Assembly: GCA_025331565.1 (NCBI GenBank)
Contig: JAFREQ010000169.1
Location: 1 to 64,000 of the forward strand
Direction: 5' to 3'
DNA: 64,000 nt
From: Holacanthus passer
Lineage: Eukaryota; Chordata; Actinopteri; Pomacanthidae
In this document: positions 1 through 10,228 of the stretch, piece after piece
Numbering within the stretch: the stretch's first letter is position 1
Layout: each line of letters opens with the position of its first letter
Program-made: the position numbers and the translations under genes
Notes under the pieces: model-generated
Database searches by the model: none
Told to the model about the DNA's origin: nothing
Seen by the model: the letters and a program-made list of their open reading frames with translations, nothing else

Positions 1-282
1 GTCAAAATGGTCAAAATGAGGTGGTCTGAAACCAACAATGGTCAAAATGGTCAAAATGAGGTGGTCTGAAACCAATGGTCAAAATGGTCAAAATGAGGTG
101 GTCTGAAAACAATGGTCAAAATGAGGTGGTCTGAAACCAACAATGGTCAAAATGAGGTGGTCTGAAACCAACAATGGTCAAAATGAGGTGGTCTGAAAAC
201 AACAATGGTCAAAATGGTCAAATGAGGTGGTCTGAAAACAACAATGGTCAAATGAGGTGGTCTGAAAACAATGGTCAAATGG
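1..282. repeat. Minisatellite, 30/39-bp unit, first block
   Basis: Tandem copies of a unit built around GAGGTGGTCTGAAA followed by ACAACAATGGTCAAA. A short GGTCAAAAT piece is duplicated in some copies, giving length variants that differ by 9 or 10 bases. Copies in the first 180 bases carry an ACC variant and are more irregular than those further on. The block starts at or before the window edge. Open frames inside it are products of the repeat, not genes. Confidence 0.95.
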
Positions 283-285
283 GGT

Positions 286-333
286 TCTCTCTCTCTCTGA
301 GTATCTCTCTCTCTCTCTCTCTCCCCCTCTCTC

Positions 334-376
<43 letters not shown>
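286..376. repeat. CT microsatellite
   Basis: Nearly pure CT dinucleotide run with a few C-rich interruptions, between the minisatellite and the first dispersed-element copy. The same order (minisatellite, CT run, conserved block, AT-rich tail) recurs further on. Confidence 0.95.
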
Positions 377-380
<4 letters not shown>

Positions 381-595
381 ACCCAAACGGCATCCGGCAG
401 ATGGCTGCCCACCGAAAGCCTGGTTCTGCCCGAGGTTTCTGCCTGTTAAAAGGAAGTTTTTCCTCGCCACTGTCGCCAAGTGCTTGCCGTAGGTGGGATT
501 TTTTGGGTCTCTATAAATAATATTTACATTTTTTTATTTTAATAAAATAGACAAAATAAAATAGAAAATAATCTTCTCTCTGTCTCTTTTTTGGT
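377..595 (+). mobile_element. Dispersed teleost element, copy 1
   Basis: A GC-balanced block of about 140 bases (from CAAAACCCAAACGGCATCC to GGGTCTCTATAAA) followed by an AT-rich tail. I recognise the AGGAAGTTTTTCCTCGCCAC core as a repeat found very widely in teleost genomes. Its class is not certain to me; a retroelement 3' region is likely because of the A/T-rich tail with AATAAAAT. It is nearly identical to the copy at 1171-1430. It encodes nothing. Confidence 0.75.
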
Positions 596-905
596 CTGAA
601 AACAACAATGGTCAAAATGGTCAAATGAGGTGGTCTGAAAACAACAATGGTCAAAATGGTCAAATGAGGTGGTCTGAAAACAACAATGGTCAAATGAGGT
701 GGTCTGAAAACAACAATGGTCAAAATGGTCAAATGAGGTGGTCTGAAAACAACAATGGTCAAAATGGTCAAATGAGGTGGTCTGAAAACAACAATGGTCA
801 AATGAGGTGGTCTGAAAACAACAATGGTCAAATGAGGTGGTCTGAAAACAACAATGGTCAAAATGGTCAAATGAGGTGGTCTGAAAACAGCAATGGGTCA
901 AATAG
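596..905. repeat. Minisatellite, 30/39-bp unit, second block
   Basis: About nine very regular units. The short unit is 30 bases and the long one 39, the extra 9 coming from a duplicated AATGGTCAA. Because both lengths are multiples of three, the block stays open in frames on both strands and yields artificial repeats such as MRWSENNNGQ. The homogeneity suggests recent amplification. Confidence 0.95.
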
Positions 906-1052
906 GGGTCTCTAAATTAGATTATATTATTATATTATAAATAATATTTCAAGATTATTTTTGTTGTGATTTGATCCTATATGTTCACAAAATTGAATTT
1001 TAATAAAATAAAATGGAAAATAATCTTGTCTTTGTCTCTTTTGCAAAAAGTA
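906..1052 (+). repeat. AT-rich tail segment of the dispersed element
   Basis: Matches the tail of the copy at 1171-1430, including TTTTTGTTGTGATTTG and an AAAATTGAATTTTAATAAAAT end, but lacks the conserved upstream block. It is best read as a partial copy created during local duplication. Confidence 0.65.
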
Positions 1053-1096
1053 TTGGTCAAATGAAGTGGTCTGCAAATAGCAATGGTCAAATGGGG

Positions 1097-1170
<74 letters not shown>
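1053..1170. repeat. Short minisatellite remnant plus CTGT/CT microsatellite
   Basis: One and a half degenerate minisatellite units (GAAGTGGTCTGCAAATAGCA), then a run of CTGT followed by pure CT. The GCAAA variant of the unit seen here links the first minisatellite to the G-rich one at 2946-3990. Confidence 0.85.
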
Positions 1171-1174
<4 letters not shown>

Positions 1175-1430
1175 ACCCAAACGGCATCCGGCAGATGGCT
1201 GCCCACCGAAAGCCTGGTTCTGCCCGAGGTTTCTGCCTGTTAAAAGGAAGTTTTTCCTCGCCACTGTCGCCAAGTGCTTGCTGTAGGTGGGATTTTTTGG
1301 GTCTCTATAAATTATATTTTAAGATTATTTTTGTTGTGATTTGGTCCAAAATGTTGACAAAATTGAATTATAATAAAATAGACAAAATTGAATTGAAAAT
1401 ATTCTCTTCTCTCTTCTCTCTTGTAAAAAG
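1171..1430 (+). mobile_element. Dispersed teleost element, copy 2
   Basis: Second copy of the element at 377-595, with a single T-for-C change in the GTGCTTGC stretch and a longer AT tail (TTTTTGTTGTGATTTGG, then AAAATTGAATT). Its near identity with copy 1 and the shared flanking CT run show that the whole module was duplicated locally rather than inserted twice. Confidence 0.75.
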
Positions 1431-1469
1431 TAATGGTCAAATGAGGTGGTCTGCAAACAGCAATGGGTC

Positions 1470-2945
1470 AGATAGGGTGCTGTCTCTGTCTTTGTGTCTC
1501 TCTCTCTTTCCCTCTCTCTGTTCTTTCAGTCTCTGTCTCGCTCTGTCAGTTTTTCTCTTGCTCTCTATCTCTCTCAGTCTCTCTTTCAGTCTCTCATACT
1601 CCTTCAGTCTCTCGTTCTCTTTCAGTCTCTCTTTCCCTCTCTCTTTCAGTCTCTCTCTCTTCTGCCAGTCTCTCTCTCGCCCTCTGTCTCTCTCTGTCTC
1701 TCTCTTTCAGTCTCTCTCGTTCTCTGTCTCTCTCTGTTCCATCAGTCTCTCTCTCTCTTTCAGTCTTTGTCTTGCTCTGTCAGTTTCTCTCGTGCTGTCT
1801 GTCTCTCTCTCACACTCTCTTTCAGTCTCCCTCTTTCAGTCTCTCTCTTTCAGTCTCTCTCTTTCAGTCTCTTTTTTTCCTCCCTCTCTCAGTCTTTGTC
1901 TTTGTCTCTCTCTCTGTGTATTTCTCTTTCTCACTCTCTCTTTCAGTCTTTCTCTTTCAGTCTCTCTTTCCCTCCCTCTCTCTCTCTGTCTCTCTCGCTC
2001 TGTCTCTCTCTCGCTCTCTGTCTCTCTCTCTTTCAGTCTCTCTCTCGCTCTCTGTCTCTCTCTGTCTCTCTCTCTTTCAGTCTCTCTCTCGCTGTCTGTC
2101 TCTCTCTCTTTCAGTCCCTCGTTCTCTGTCTGTCTCTGTTCCGTCAGTCTCTCTCTCTCTTTCAGTCTTTGTCTCGCTCTGTCAGTTTCTCTCGTGCTGT
2201 CTGTCTCTCTCTCACACTCTCTCTTTCAGTCTTCATCTTTCAGTCTCTTTTTTCCTCCCTCTCTCAGTCTCTGTCTTTGTCTCTCTCTGTGTGTATCTCT
2301 CTTTCACTCTCTCTTTCAGTCTCTCTTTCCCTCCCTCTCACTCTCTGTCTCTCTCTTTCAGTCTCTCTCTCGTTCTCTCTCTTTCAGTCTTTGTCTCACT
2401 CTGTCAGTTTCTCTTTTGCTGTCTGTCTCTCTCACACTCTCTTTCAGTCTCCCTCTTTCAGTCTTTTTTCCTCCCTCTCTCAGTCTCTGTCTGTCTCTCT
2501 CTGTGTATCTCTTTTTCACACTCTGTCTTTCAGTCTCTTTCTCTTTCAGTCTCTCTTTCCCTCCCTCTCTGTCTCTTTCCCTCCCTCTCTGTCTCTGTCT
2601 CTGTCTCTGTCTCTGTCTCTGTCTTTCTGTGTCTGTCTCGCTCTTTCAGTGTCTCTCTCGCTCTCTCTCCGTGTATCTCTTTCTCACTCTCTCTTTCAGA
2701 CTCTCTCTCCTTCAGTCTCTTTCTCACTCTCTCTTTCAGACTCTCTCTCCTTCAGTCTCTTTCTCACTCTGTCAGTCTCTCTCTCTCTCGCTTTCTCTCT
2801 GTCTCTGTGAATTTTGCCACTGTGGGACGAATAAAGGTTTATCTTATCTTATGTCTCTCTTTCCCTCCCTCTCTCAGCCTCTCTCGCTCTGTCAGTCTCT
2901 CTCACTCTCTGTCTCTCTCTGTATCTATCTATCTCTCTCACTCCC
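1470..2945 (+). repeat. Long polypyrimidine tract with repeated TTTCAG
   Basis: About 1.45 kb of almost pure C and T on the plus strand, organised as imperfect units of the type CTCTCTCTTTCAGT. Dozens of CTTTCAG motifs occur, each resembling a vertebrate 3' splice site. A GTCTCT run sits near 2580-2625. The only clear interruption is a 42-base retroelement tail at 2812-2853. The very long Leu/Ser-rich open frames here are artefacts of composition. Confidence 0.95.
2812..2853 (+). mobile_element. Minimal LINE 3' tail inside the CT tract
   Basis: The segment GCCACTGTGGGACGAATAAA followed by GGTTTATCTTATCTTAT is the reverse complement of the 3' end of the LINE at 5484-6299. It is a drastically 5'-truncated copy of the same family that landed in the polypyrimidine tract. 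Confidence 0.8.
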
Positions 2946-3990
2946 AACGGCAATGGGGGATTTGGGGCAATGGGGCATGGTCTGCAAACGGCAGTGGGGG
3001 ATTTGGGGCAATGGGGAGTGGTCTGCAAATGGGGCGTGGTCTGCAAACGGCAGTGGGGGATTTGGGGCAATGGGGAGTGGTCTGCAAACGGCAGTGGGGG
3101 ATTTGGGGCAATGGGGAGTGGTCTGCAAACGGGGCGTGGTCTGCAAACAGCAGTGGGGGATTTGGGGCAATGGGGAGTGGTCTGCAAACGGGGCGTGGTC
3201 TGCAAACGGCAGTGGGGGATTTGGGGCAATGGGGAGTGGTATGCAAATGGAGAGTGGCATGCAATTGAGGAGTGGTCTGAAAATGGCAATGGGTCAATGG
3301 GCAGTGGTCTGCAAACAGCAGTGGGGAGTGGTCTGCAAATGGAGTGTTCTGCAAATGGCAATGGGTAAATGGGGAGTCATATGCAAACGGGGAGTGGTCT
3401 GCAAACAGAAATGGGTCAATGGGGAGTGGTCTGCAAATGGGGAGTGATCTGCAAACGGCAATGGGTCAACGGGGAGTGGAATGCAAACAACAGTGGGGAG
3501 TTGTTTGCAAATGAGGAGTGGTCTGCAAATGGAAATGGGTCAATGAGGAGTGGTCTGCAAATGGATGGGTCAATGAGGAGTGGTCTGCAAATGGGGAGTG
3601 ATCTGCTAACGACAATGGGTCAATGAAGAGTCGTATGCGAAAGGGGAATTGTCTGCAAACAGCAATGGGGAGTGTTTTGCAAATGGAAATGGGTCAATGG
3701 GGAGTGGTCTGCAAACGGGGAGTGATATGCAAATGGAATTATGTCAATGGGGAATGGTCTGCAAATGGCAATGGGTCAGTGGGGAGTGGTCTGCAAACGA
3801 GGAGTGATCTGCAAACGGCAATGGGGAGTGGTCTGCAAACGGTAATGGGTGAATGGGGAGTGGTATGCAAACAGCAATGGGTCAATAAGGAGTGGTCTGC
3901 AAACGGGGAGTTGTATACAAATAGAAATGTGTCAATGGGGAATGGTCTGCAAATGGGGAGTGGTCTGCAAACAGTAATGGGTCAATGGGG
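2946..3990. repeat. G-rich minisatellite related to the first
   Basis: The first 300 bases are homogeneous units of about 41 bases (GGCAGTGGGGGATTTGGGG, then CAATGGGGAGTGGTCTGC) with an optional extra GGGGCGTGGTCTGCAAAC. From about 3245 on, the units diverge into GGAGTGGTCTGCAAA plus GGCAATGGGTCAAT variants. The GTGGTCTGCAAA core is shared with the first minisatellite, so both descend from one unit. G runs of four or five are common. Confidence 0.95.
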
Positions 3991-4316
3991 AGCAAGGTTA
4001 TTATCGTTAACAAAAACGAAGAAATAACAAAAACTAAATTATTTCAAATTATTCCATTAAGATTTAATTTAAGATATAATCATCTGATGAGGGACTTCTT
4101 AGACAATGTATATTATCTTAAAATTTCTGAAGCAAATTTCAGTTGTTCAACTGGCAGAGTTTATCTTATTACAAGCAAAAATAAACTGATATAATGAAAT
4201 TTAATCATTTTTGTTATTTAAAAAAAGTAAGCAACATCATTTTCTAGTGTAATATTTCATCTAACATGGCTAGCTTTTGTTGCTGTTTTTTTTCATCCTT
4301 GGTCCATCCACTACAG
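3991..4316. other. AT-rich spacer, probably intron
   Basis: AT-rich DNA with no open frame that I can support. The last 40 bases form a pyrimidine tract ending in CACTACAG, a good 3' splice site for the exon that follows. Confidence 0.5.
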
Positions 4317-4667
4317 AGCACTTTCTTGCACTGCCATCCTCTGTGCCCACTGCCCCCTCCGTGTCTGCAAACCCCACTGATCTACCCGGTAAGTTAACAG
4401 CAAAACATCCTTTATAATTGCTCATTGTAATGTAGAACATTCAGAGATTAATAATTCAGTCCAGGACTGTAATTTAATGGCTTTATAGGTCCTTCTTTTT
4501 TAAGTCATTGTTTTTCTTTTGTCACTTCCTCAGCGACTTCCATCACAACATCATCTACACAGTATGGATCATCACCAGCTCCGCCAGTGCACCCAGCTGA
4601 GTGGCCCTCTGTACTGTACTCAATTCTGTCTGTTGTCTGTATTGTTTTTTTATATTTATCGAAGTGA
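4317..4667 (+). CDS. 3' end of an unrecognised membrane-anchored protein (two last exons)
   Basis: Two exons fit together. The first, 4317-4388 (72 bases, phase 1-1), lies between CACTACAG and GTAAGT. The last, 4534-4667, follows a TTCCTCAG acceptor and ends in TGA. Joined, they give about 67 residues: a Ser/Thr/Pro/Ala-rich stalk (VPTAPSVSANPTDLPG, then TSITTSSTQYGSSPAPP), then WPSVLYSILSVVCIVFLYL as a single membrane helix, then SK and stop. This is the usual end of a mucin-stalked type I membrane protein with almost no cytoplasmic tail. The helix is short enough that a GPI signal is also possible. AATAAA signals follow at 4784 and 4817. Upstream exons must lie before the repeat block or outside the window. 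I do not recognise the family; no upstream domain is visible to name it. The agreement of splice sites, phase, composition and poly(A) signals is the support. Confidence 0.55.
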
Positions 4668-4783
4668 TTTTATTTGTTGTTGCACTTTATTGTTGTTCAA
4701 CTAAAAATTATTCTTGCACATTGCTGTTGCAGTTTTTCTTTTATGAAACAAAAAATCATAAACCAGATGACACTTCTACAGTA

Positions 4784-4822
4784 AATAAATTGCTTTATCA
4801 CTTGGAATGTTGTGTAAATAAA
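4784..4822 (+). promoter_or_regulatory. Two polyadenylation signals
   Basis: AATAAA at 4784-4789 and again at 4817-4822, about 120-150 bases after the TGA of the orphan membrane-protein gene. Confidence 0.6.
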
Positions 4823-5483
4823 CCCCAGGCTGCTCTTGTAGCTGAATGTGCTACATTTTGAAATTAACAATCATATGTGGCACCCTTGACATCATTCATC
4901 ATTCATTCATTGGTATTATTTGTATTATTGTTGCATTGGTATTTATGTAATTAACTGGGCCACCCCCTTAAATGTGTAAAGATGTTAGGCTGACAAAAGG
5001 ATAATGTAAACAACACTGCCAGAGCCACAATGGGTTTATAATAGGTGTGTGAATGATCAACAATTAATATTATTGGCAGAAATAGAGGGCCCCAAAATCA
5101 AATTTTGCTTAGGGCCCAATGGAGGCTTGGGCCGGCTCTGCTTGAGGCCAAGTCAATACAGAAAGCAACCAGGAAATCTAATAATGCAAATTAGAATTAA
5201 TCAAAGGGAAGGAAGTAAACATCTGGAAAACTGTCATTAAGTGCGACACATTGAGTTTGACAAAGACACAGTTCAACCTGATCTGTGTATTTGATGATAA
5301 AGCTGTAAATCCTGATTCATAGTCAGTGAGTTTTGAAGGACATACAAGGAGAATATAATCATGTAACTGAACTTTGAGCACTAGAAATAACCAGAACAAG
5401 GGTTAAAGTTTGAACATGATAGCTTGGATATCTGCAAATGAATCCTCTGTACAATAAGCTCATGCTCTGCACTGCATGTATGA
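4823..5483. other. Intergenic, AT-rich
   Basis: No gene seen. Around 5085-5140 a GGGCCC-flanked segment (AGGGCCCCAAAATC, then TTAGGGCCC) resembles a fragment of a dispersed fish repeat. The rest is featureless. Confidence 0.5.
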
Positions 5484-6299
5484 TCAGATAAGATAAGATA
5501 AGATAAGATAAACCTTTATTCGTCCCACAGTGGGGAAATTTGCAGTGCACAGCAGCAAGGTGATAGAACAAGAATGAAAATAAACAGGCTAAAAAAAGTA
5601 TTTACAAATTTACCAAATTTACAAATTTAAACGGGATTATTTACAGATGTACATGAGAAGATGAATATGATATGATATATACGACCAGTACAGAAGGATA
5701 AAATATGAAATGTTAAATATCAAATATGAAATTCTTGGCTTGACTTTGATGGAGTGGAGTATTGCACAAAAAGAGTAATGCACAGATGCCCAATAATTAA
5801 ATATCAATATGAATATTGCACTTGAATTTTTGAATGGAGTGTTGCCCAGTAAATGAAATCTGGAATAAATATACAGATATTGCACAGATACAGACATGGT
5901 GGTGTATTGCCTATAGGGAGCAGTGCTGGTTGTACAGTCTGACAGCTGCAGGAAGAAAAGACCTGCGATATCGCTCCTTCACACACTTCGGGTGAAGCAG
6001 TCTATCGCTGAAGGAGCTCTCTAGTGCTGTTAAAGTGTTCTGAAGGGGGTGGGAGTCATTCTCCAACATGGATGACAGCTTAGCCATCATCCTCCTCTCT
6101 CCCACCACCCCCACTGGGTCCAGAGGGCAACCCAGTACAGAGCTGGCCTTCTTGATCAACTTGTCCAGTCTATTCCTGTCTGCAGCCGAAATGCTGCTGC
6201 CCCAGCAAGTAACTCCATAAAAAATGGCTGATGCCACAACAGTGTCATAGAAGGTCTTCAGGAGCGCCCCTTGCACTCCAAAAGACCTCAGTCTCCTGA
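5484..6299 (-). mobile_element. 5'-truncated LINE with pentanucleotide tail
   Basis: On the minus strand the element carries the C-terminal end of a reverse-transcriptase polyprotein (stop at 5911), a 3' untranslated region of about 400 bases, the family-specific end CCACTGTGGGACGAATAAAG, and a TTATC tandem tail at 5484-5510. This layout is typical of non-LTR retrotransposons. The 5' break lies near 6300 in the middle of the coding region, so the copy cannot move on its own. I do not assign a clade with certainty. Confidence 0.85.
5911..6299 (-). pseudogene. LINE reverse-transcriptase C-terminal fragment
   Basis: About 125 residues in one open frame, including LLKTFYDTVVASAIFYGVTC, WGSS, DRNRLDKLIKKASSVLG, a GERRM motif and the ending RYRRSFLPAAVRLYN. 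This pattern is the conserved C-terminal region downstream of the polymerase domain in fish LINEs. The polymerase and endonuclease domains are absent, so it is a dead fragment despite the undamaged frame, which suggests a fairly young insertion. Confidence 0.85.
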
Positions 6300-6311
6300 G
6301 AGACTGAGGTC
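6284..6311. repeat. Perfect 12-bp hairpin at the LINE 5' junction
   Basis: GACCTCAGTCTC at 6284-6295 and its exact reverse complement at 6300-6311 are separated by CTGA. The left arm belongs to the LINE coding sequence and the right arm runs into the flank, so the inverted copy arose at the 5' end of the insertion. Confidence 0.9.
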
Positions 6312-9300
6312 CTGCGTATATAGATTAACCTGCGTATAAACAGGTTTTGTTTTTCTGATCTCCACATTGTTGGGGTCACAGGATCAAATAACAACGCAGA
6401 ACAGACAAGAAGAGCCTTTTGTCAGTTGATATTATGCTTTATTGTTGCATATTCAGAGAAAATTTTCAAATTATAAAGCAGCAAAAACCTGTTGTCATAC
6501 AGTGATTCTATGGCTTTGAAGGTCCGTGGACTGGTTGCCCACTTGACCTGCTCGGTAGCCCAGAAAAAGCCCAGTTGAACTAATTATGAAGAAAAAGGTT
6601 ATTTCTATTTGAGGCTGACATTTAGATCATACACAAACTTTAAAATGACATAAATCCAGATATCTCAAACAAAAGAAATCACGGCGAGAAGAGTGTGAGA
6701 AAAGTGTAGAGCAAAAAAAAAAAAAAACACACCAAATAATCAGCACCAGACCATCAGGAGTTAGTCAACCCTGCAGTGAAGTGATGATTCATAACCTCCT
6801 CTGTATTAATAACACCTCCTCCAGCACTAAGAGAAAAGACTGGAGTAATATTTATTATTCAGCAGATTTATGACGCCCTCCCACATCCCAAACAAGGCTG
6901 AAGTAGCCCACTGCTCCATTCACTGCGGCTCCACGGGGAATTATTGGGTGGTAATCTATTGTTAAACAGCTTTTAGAGTGATGGATGAAAACAGCTGCAA
7001 CCTACACACGATCAATTCATATCTAATTAGCCCGTATTATTTATGACACTTTGAACAGGCAAGGGTGGGAGTCTCTGGGGATGAAGACCTCAGCTGCCAC
7101 CGGGGGAAATGAGAAATGGGAGAGAGGTTATCAGGCTGTGGTATTGATTAGCATAGAGGATCTAGAGATGAATTTCCCACCGGCGGGGGAAGACAAATCA
7201 AGGTTGATTTAGATGACACAGACAGGAAAAGCAGCAATCCACCAAAATCACACAAGAAACAAAGCAACTGGGAGATTCTTTTTTTTTTCAGAGATATAGT
7301 GCAGTTTTGTTTTGTTTTTGCACCAGATATCAAAAGTAATTTCAACAAACATACAATTCTGAACAGAAACTGATTTAAAGATATGAATGAAACCTGAAAT
7401 GTTCCCAAAAACAAGATGAGAAATAAGAACAGGCTGAAGAAAGAGTCAGTACTGGTACAAGTCTGACATCTGCTGTTCAACTGCGGTATAACAGCTGCTG
7501 TGCAAACTTAAAAATCCCATTAAAAGTCTGCATGTTCTCACTTTAGATCCTGACTAAAAATCAACCTTTTACTTCTGCTTTAAAGAACTCAGGAGCAGTA
7601 ATGATCTCAGAGACTAAGAGGACCAAGTCTTAAGGGACAAATGAGAAATCACAGTAATGAATGTGACCTTTTTCTGAAGTGACCAGCAGCCAAACTATAT
7701 TTTCATCATGTCTCAGCTGTGGTCCTGCTTCACTGTGACACCAATACTCACTGATAATGGAAACATGCAGCATCTGAGCGCATAACATAACAGCGTCCTT
7801 CATGCAAAATGGAATGAGACCTCAGACTTGTTGCTTGTCATTGAGAGAGAGAGTATAATGAAGCAATGTTATGGAAAATATGGAACCATTTCTATATGGG
7901 ATTTTATCTTTTTTTCATTCATTCATTTATTGGTATCAGTTATGTTCAACATTGCAAAGTGTTGGACATTCAGGTGGTTAAATTTCCAACATCTGCGCTT
8001 TCAGTCACATTAGATTACATCAACTTTTTCATCCTAATTATAAAATAACCACGAACAATTAACTTCTGTATCTGCGAGCATGTGTTTGCAGAAGTGATTG
8101 TACTTACAGGTTTCAAGCTGAGTGAGCACAAAAGGAATTTTTACATTTTTTAAGACATAAAATTGAATATAAATGCAGATTTTTATCCAGAATTTTGCTA
8201 AACTCATCAGAGAATGAAAAGAAAAGATCAATTGTATTTCTGCTCTGCCTATTGCTAAAACTAAGATGTATGTTTGATGTCTTGATTTAGATGCATTGAA
8301 GAGATATTTTCACAATCTAACGCAACAATTCAAGAAAACAACACACCCAACAGCCATTAAATGGATTCATGTGTCACATATCTGCTGCTTGTATTAACAG
8401 TTCACTATAAGAAAAACCTGAGAGCTTCTCTTCAAACCTTGACATTAATGAGGATTTGACAGCTCTGTGTCTGCGAATGCGAGAACATAAACCTGACCAC
8501 CCTGTTCACATCTTCTTCTTCAGTAATAAGAACAGGATTTACAAGTAATTTTGAGTCTTTGCCTTCTTGAAGTAGCAGCAGGACACTATGTGCAACACAG
8601 ACTGAAGATGAGAGTAGTGCACCTGCATTTAAGAGACATGATCTGCACTGTTACAGTAAATCTCATTTTCATACCTCAAATCCTCTCATGCTTAAAATAC
8701 TGATATTCACATGCAAATCCTTTTCTCTTCTCCGAGGCAGCATGAAAGGCTGCAGCAACGCCTGCAGGGGTGGACGACGTCACAGAGAGGAGCACGCAGC
8801 GTCACCTGTTCACCAGTGTCGTCTCAATCAAAACCAGCCTCGGGGATAAACAGTGTGTAATCTGTAAAATCAGAAAGCAGGTAAAGCCGCTCTGGAAAAA
8901 CTGATTAGATCCAAACAAACCACCATTCAGCCGTGCTTCATGCATCATGTATGAGTGCATAATTGATTTGTTTGTGATATTCATTTCTCTGTATAATTTA
9001 TTCACTCACAAACATATTGTACACTTATTTATTGGTTTTTTTTTTTTATGTATTTCTTTGCTTGTATTAAGAAAATCAGCACATTGTACAGTAACTTTCA
9101 GATTATGTTGACAGAAATCAGATTGTACAACAGGTTTGAATTATGCATCTGTGACTGTGGGACGAGTCATACGAAAGAGAAATAGGACAAAGTTTGCAAT
9201 CAATCTTCTCCTCACTCTCACATGGACTCGACAGAATCCACCTCTCAGGGTTTTTTTTCCTTTTGTGAACAGTCTCTGGTAGCTCAGGTGTGAACCAGCG

Positions 9301-10214
9301 AGAGGTTTTATTTATCCTCTTGCCTTGAGGGACAGACAGATTATCTGCACCCATTTAAATGCTGCATTATTATTTACTCTTATGTACATGAACCTGATGT
9401 CCTCTGGTACAGAGCCAACGTATGTACACAGTAACTCAGCCTTCGGATCTACCAAACAATCAGAGCCTGAGCGCCTCGTGATCCCTATACGGGAAGAGAA
9501 GAGAGGCTATTTTATTTGTCAAGGCTGTGATGAACAGACCCGAATGAAAGATAAAGAAATGGAATTGGAAATTTCTTTGCAAATCTGTCTGCACTCGTCT
9601 TACAAAAAGCAACTTAGCACAGGTTGAATCCTTGACGAGCTCAGCCGTCTCGGTGTCACGTGAAGCTGTTAGAAGATCTGCAGCCACAGACCAGAAACCT
9701 CATTACACATGGAGTATGTGTTAGCGGCTGCAGCTCTGAGACCGTCCACCTCTCCAAAACTGTTCAACTGGGTCTTTGCTCAAATGTGTCTCATCAAGAG
9801 CTCAATTTAAGAACATTACGCTCCACTTCAAACCGCAGCTTTCAGAATGACATTTCGAATGGCTTCATGGCACCGACTGCATTATTACAAACAAACCGAG
9901 GGCACGACCGAACCTGACGTGGCTGATACTGATACACAGATACAGAACACTGGTGCATATGTCAGCCAGCAGGTAAAAAGAAATTGTGTCATAGTGTCAC
10001 AGACAATCACATGATTAATGGATGAATCTGCACCTTGCCCCTTCCCAGTGCAGGAAGCAGTGTGGCTTTCACAGTGTGGAGGTGACTGGATTGAATGACA
10101 GGTTAGCTGGCTCTGTCATATTTAAAAGAAGAATGATATCGATCTAATCAAATCCTAATCTAATCACCTTATTCTGAGCAAAAAAAAAGCAAAGCGTGTT
10201 TCCCAAAACTTTGA
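6312..10214. other. Intergenic region 3' of galr1
   Basis: No gene supported. It contains poly-A and poly-T runs (6712-6726, 7278-7288, 9035-9047). A non-repetitive stretch at 6885-7060 rich in AATTA-type homeodomain sites could be a conserved non-coding element. Open frames of 60-100 codons here show no recognisable protein. Confidence 0.5.
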
Positions 10215-10222
10215 ACTATTAC

Positions 10223-10228
10223 TTTATT
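10223..10228 (-). promoter_or_regulatory. Polyadenylation signal for galr1
   Basis: AATAAA on the minus strand, about 405 bases after the galr1 stop codon. It is the first canonical signal downstream. Confidence 0.5.

Noticed and set aside
1..905. Repeat arrays that could be taken for a CRISPR array
   Set aside because: Units are contiguous minisatellite copies with no unique spacers, no cas genes, and a vertebrate context.
1195..3447. Very long open frames (up to 750 codons) rich in Leu, Ser and Phe
   Set aside because: They arise because CT-rich DNA lacks stop codons on that strand. All three frames are open, and the content is low-complexity with no domain.
9118..9354. 78-codon minus-strand frame in the galr1 downstream region
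   Set aside because: No similarity I can recognise, no splice or poly(A) context, and a size expected by chance.
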